Assembly (NCBI GenBank): GCA_937896505.1
Contig: CALBNP010000016.1
Coordinates: 1-16,023, forward strand
Direction of reading: 5' to 3'
Length of the DNA stretch: 16,023 nt
Source: an uncultured Bacteroidales bacterium
GTDB lineage: Bacteria; Bacteroidota; Bacteroidia; Bacteroidales; F082
Position 1 is the stretch's first letter, and each line of letters starts with the position of its first letter. The position numbers were made by a program, and so were the translations under genes. The notes beneath the pieces were generated by a model. It ran no database searches and was not told the DNA's origin. It was given only the letters and a program-made list of their open reading frames with translations. Shown one piece after another: positions 14,185-16,023 of the stretch.

Positions 14185-14206
14185 AGACGCCGATTTATCG
14201 CGTCTC
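14181..14206 (+). repeat. GTAG-type palindromic repeat (REP-like), copy 2
   Basis: GTAGAGACGC, then a bulged C, GAT, TT, and ATCGCGTCTC: a 10-bp stem (14184-14206) with one bulge, preceded by GTAG. Its TAG is the stop codon of the fur-like gene. It matches copy 1 (4459 to 4434 on -) except for the bulge and one loop base. A degenerate partial copy follows: CCGATTTATC is repeated at 14214-14223 with ACG after it. Confidence 0.7.
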
Positions 14207-14265
14207 AAAAACACCGATTTATCACGTTTGCGGAATGAAAACAAAAACGAATAAAAGGAAACAAC

Positions 14266-15555
14266 ATGAAAATGAACAAATTAGATATTCTTCTCGGATT
14301 GCAATGGGGCGATGAAGGAAAAGGGAAAGTCGTCGATGCCCTAACCCCGAATTACGATATTGTAGCACGTTTTCAAGGCGGTCCTAACGCGGGCCACACC
14401 ATCAAGTTTGGAGGCAAGAAATTCGTGTTGCACAACATTCCATCAGGCGTGCTGACCCCAGGTTGCGTCAATGTCATCGGTAACGGCGTCATCATCGAAC
14501 CTCATATATTAAAAGGTGAAATCGAAGGTTTGCGCGAAGCGGGCTTCAACCTGAAAGATACACTAATGATTTCGAACCGCGCCCACCTCATCCTGCCCAC
14601 CCATCGCGCCTTGGATGCTGCCAACGAGAAATCGCTCGGCAAGATGAAGATTGGCTCCACGTTGAAAGGTATCGGCCCATGCTACACCGACAAGACCGCA
14701 CGTAAAGGCTTGCGCATCGGCGACATCAATTCGGTGGAATTCAAGGCCCGTTACGAAAAACTGAAAGAATCACATTTACAACAGATTGCATCGCTTGGTT
14801 TCGACATGAGCGGTTTCCAACTTGACGGTGTTGACTTTGCCGAATACGAAAAGATGTGGTTCGAAGGCATCGAATATCTGAAACAATATCAGTTCATTGA
14901 CAGCGAATACTACATTAATGAGGCATTGGATGCTGGCAAGAAAGTGCTGGCCGAAGGCGCACAAGGCTCGATGCTCGACGTCGAGTTTGGCAGCTATCCT
15001 TTCGTCACCTCATCGAATGTGATTGCCGCTGGCGTTTGCTCAGGCTTGGGCATTGCACCTAACCGCATCGGAAAGGTCTATGGCATCTTCAAGGCTTACT
15101 GCACACGCGTCGGCACGGGTCCCTTCCCTACCGAACTGTTCGATGAGACAGGCGAGACATTACGCCAAAACGGCCACGAATTTGGCGCCACCACAGGCCG
15201 TCCGCGCCGTTGCGGCTGGCTCGACCTTCCCGCGCTGAAATATGCCGTCATGCTCAGCGGTGTCACCGACTTGATGATGATGAAATCTGATGTCATGGAT
15301 GAGTTCGAGACCCTGAAAGTGGCTACCGCCTACCGCTACAACGAACAGGAAACCAAGCATTTGCCTTTCGCTGCCTGCACCGAGACCATGGAACCCGTCT
15401 ATACCGAAATCGAAGGATGGAAGCAGAAAATCAACGGCAGCATCCCTCAAAAGCTGGAAGACTATATCCGTTTCATCGAAGATTATGTTGGTGTTCCCAT
15501 CACTTTCGTCTCATACGGTCCTGACCGCACGGAAAGCATGTTCAGAAACAAATAA
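14266..15555 (+). CDS. purA: Adenylosuccinate synthetase
   Basis: Catalyses IMP + aspartate + GTP to adenylosuccinate + GDP + phosphate, the first committed step to AMP, in the cytosol. Motifs are GLQWGDEGKGK (11-21, with catalytic D16), GPNAGHT (39-45, with catalytic H44), GPCYTDKTARKGLR, GLGIAPNRIGKVYGIFKAY and TTGRPRRCGWLD. Length (429) is normal. Two ATGs are possible, at 14266 and 14272; the first has an AAAGGAAACAAC context and is kept, though the second is not excluded. It lies 81 bp after the fur-like gene and ends in a strong terminator at 15582-15611. It shares a neighbourhood with the RelA/SpoT homologue, and (p)ppGpp is a known inhibitor of PurA in other bacteria, so the linkage may be functional. 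Identity is certain. Confidence 0.98.
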   Translation: MKMNKLDILLGLQWGDEGKGKVVDALTPNYDIVARFQGGPNAGHTIKFGGKKFVLHNIPSGVLTPGCVNVIGNGVIIEPHILKGEIEGLREAGFNLKDTLMISNRAHLILPTHRALDAANEKSLGKMKIGSTLKGIGPCYTDKTARKGLRIGDINSVEFKARYEKLKESHLQQIASLGFDMSGFQLDGVDFAEYEKMWFEGIEYLKQYQFIDSEYYINEALDAGKKVLAEGAQGSMLDVEFGSYPFVTSSNVIAAGVCSGLGIAPNRIGKVYGIFKAYCTRVGTGPFPTELFDETGETLRQNGHEFGATTGRPRRCGWLDLPALKYAVMLSGVTDLMMMKSDVMDEFETLKVATAYRYNEQETKHLPFAACTETMEPVYTEIEGWKQKINGSIPQKLEDYIRFIEDYVGVPITFVSYGPDRTESMFRNK

Positions 15556-15581
15556 GAAGGAATCCCTTCGTCGAAATACAC

Positions 15582-15611
15582 AAGGCTGCATCGGAAAATG
15601 CGGCCTTTTTT
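15582..15611 (+). terminator. Rho-independent terminator after purA
   Basis: AAGGCTGCAT (15582-15591) pairs with ATGCGGCCTT (15598-15607) over 10 bp with one G-U pair and a 6-nt loop, followed directly by a T run to 15611. It begins 26 bp after the purA stop and ends 5 bp before the first 33-bp repeat unit, so the ATPase downstream needs its own promoter. Confidence 0.93.
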
Positions 15612-15616
15612 CGTCA

Positions 15617-15734
15617 ATAAGCTTGAAAAGATGTAAAATTTGGCTTGCGATAATCTTGAAAAGATGTATTTTTGCAGCATCAATAATCTTGAAAAGATGT
15701 AAAACAAGGCATTTGATAATCTTGAAAAGCTGCA
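15617..15734 (+). repeat. Four 19-bp direct repeats at a 33-bp period upstream of the ATPase gene
   Basis: Copies start at 15617, 15650, 15683 and 15716, exactly 33 bp apart. Copies 2 and 3 are identical over 19 bp (ATAATCTTGAAAAGATGTA). Copy 1 differs by one base (ATAAGCTTG) and copy 4 by two (AGCTGCA). The intervening 14 bp are unrelated. Copies 2 and 3 contain the inverted pair ATCTT-GAA-AAGAT. The array lies between the purA terminator and the ATPase ATG (15744) and embeds a -7 box, suggesting an operator array. Confidence 0.92.
15667..15674 (+). promoter_or_regulatory. Putative -7 promoter box inside the repeat array
   Basis: TATTTTTG begins in the last two bases of repeat copy 2 and runs into the spacer. 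TTTG at 15639-15642 is 24 nt upstream, and a CTTG at 15644-15647 is 19 nt upstream. The expected transcript would begin near copy 3, placing copies 3 and 4 in the leader of the ATPase mRNA. Confidence 0.5.
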
Positions 15735-15743
15735 TAATAATAT

Positions 15744-16023
15744 ATGAAACGCAAGATTTACAACAAGTTACTAAATTGGAAAAATCAAGGAGGGAAAACA
15801 GCCGTTTTGGTTGAAGGTGCAAGACGTATCGGGAAGAGTTTCATCGTAGAGGAATTTGCCCGAAACGAGTACGATTCATACCTGTTCTTAGACTTTAACA
15901 AAGCCGCCCCCATCGTTTGGGAATGGTTCGACAACTACCTCAACGATTTGGACACCCTGCTGACCAACCTTCAAATCCAATACGGCGTAAAACTCACGCC
16001 ACGGAAATCCGTCATCATTTTTG
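15744..16023 (+). CDS. AAA_14/DUF4143-type ATP-binding protein, 5' part
   Basis: The frame opens with MKRKIYNKLLNWK and stays open for 93 codons to the window edge. The Walker A motif is GARRIGKS (residues 26-33), in the GxRRxGK form used by AAA_14 (PF13173) ATPases. It is followed by FIVEEFA, then DSYLFLDFN and a helical region with NYLNDLDTLL. The stretch ends in SVIIF, the strand before an expected Walker B (FDEVQ), which is cut off. Proteins of this type in Bacteroidota usually carry a C-terminal DUF4143 domain and are of unknown function; some sit in defence or mobile contexts. The start at 15744 follows an A/T-rich leader without Shine-Dalgarno. The 33-bp repeats directly upstream suggest it is tightly controlled. 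It is not the same family as the remnant at 1643-1873. Confidence 0.85.
   Translation, partial: MKRKIYNKLLNWKNQGGKTAVLVEGARRIGKSFIVEEFARNEYDSYLFLDFNKAAPIVWEWFDNYLNDLDTLLTNLQIQYGVKLTPRKSVIIF

Noticed and set aside
13888..14244. Antisense frame with FQLFTFI repeats opposite the fur-like gene
   Set aside because: The repeats are only the complement of the 21-bp tandem repeat; the + frame carries the recognisable Fur domain.
15617..15734. CRISPR array
   Set aside because: Units are 19 bp with 14-bp gaps and only four copies; spacers are far too short, and a promoter-like box and gene start are embedded in or next to the array.

Overview
The window reads as chromosomal DNA from an uncultured or little-studied member of the Bacteroidales (Bacteroidota). 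The gene order rel/spoT - fur-like - purA and the set ruvX - def - TPR lipoprotein are, from memory, common in that order. Most genes with an upstream gap have a Bacteroidota-type -7 promoter box (TAnnTTTG), and Shine-Dalgarno sequences are almost absent. Core genes have a moderate GC content, while accessory genes and spacers are clearly richer in AT.

Layout. Positions 1-1507 hold two AT-rich accessory genes on +, a 109-residue uncharacterised protein and a 321-residue lipoprotein of an abundant gut-Bacteroidales type. Positions 1508-2132 have no intact gene: a hairpin, the decayed 3' end of what looks like an AAA ATPase gene, interleaved inverted repeats and a promoter-like box. metK and a small membrane protein follow on + and end at a two-way terminator near 3783-3816. 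From there to 11215 everything is on the - strand. Read in the direction of transcription this is: a D12-class adenine methyltransferase with an HNH endonuclease (a type II restriction-modification pair), lepA, tRNA-His, a 220-residue uncharacterised protein, an agmatine-deiminase-like enzyme, ruvX, def and a TPR-like lipoprotein. From 11344 to the end the genes are on +: a long RelA/SpoT homologue, a Fur-family regulator, purA with a terminator, and the start of an AAA_14/DUF4143-type ATPase that runs off the window.

How the parts fit. Core translation and nucleotide functions (SAM synthesis, deformylation, LepA, tRNA-His, (p)ppGpp turnover, AMP synthesis) are interleaved with mobile or defensive cargo: the restriction-modification pair, an ATPase remnant at the left, a new ATPase at the right, and small dispersed repeats. 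The signals most worth following are these. (1) Four 19-bp direct repeats at an exact 33-bp period, with a promoter-like box embedded, stand immediately before the ATPase start. (2) The RelA/SpoT homologue keeps its hydrolase residues but has lost several synthetase residues. (3) The Fur homologue lacks the CxxC zinc knuckle and carries a 21-bp-repeat-encoded charged tail whose stop codon lies in a GTAG palindrome. (4) A second copy of that palindrome sits just after the def stop codon, suggesting a REP/RAYT-type dispersed element.
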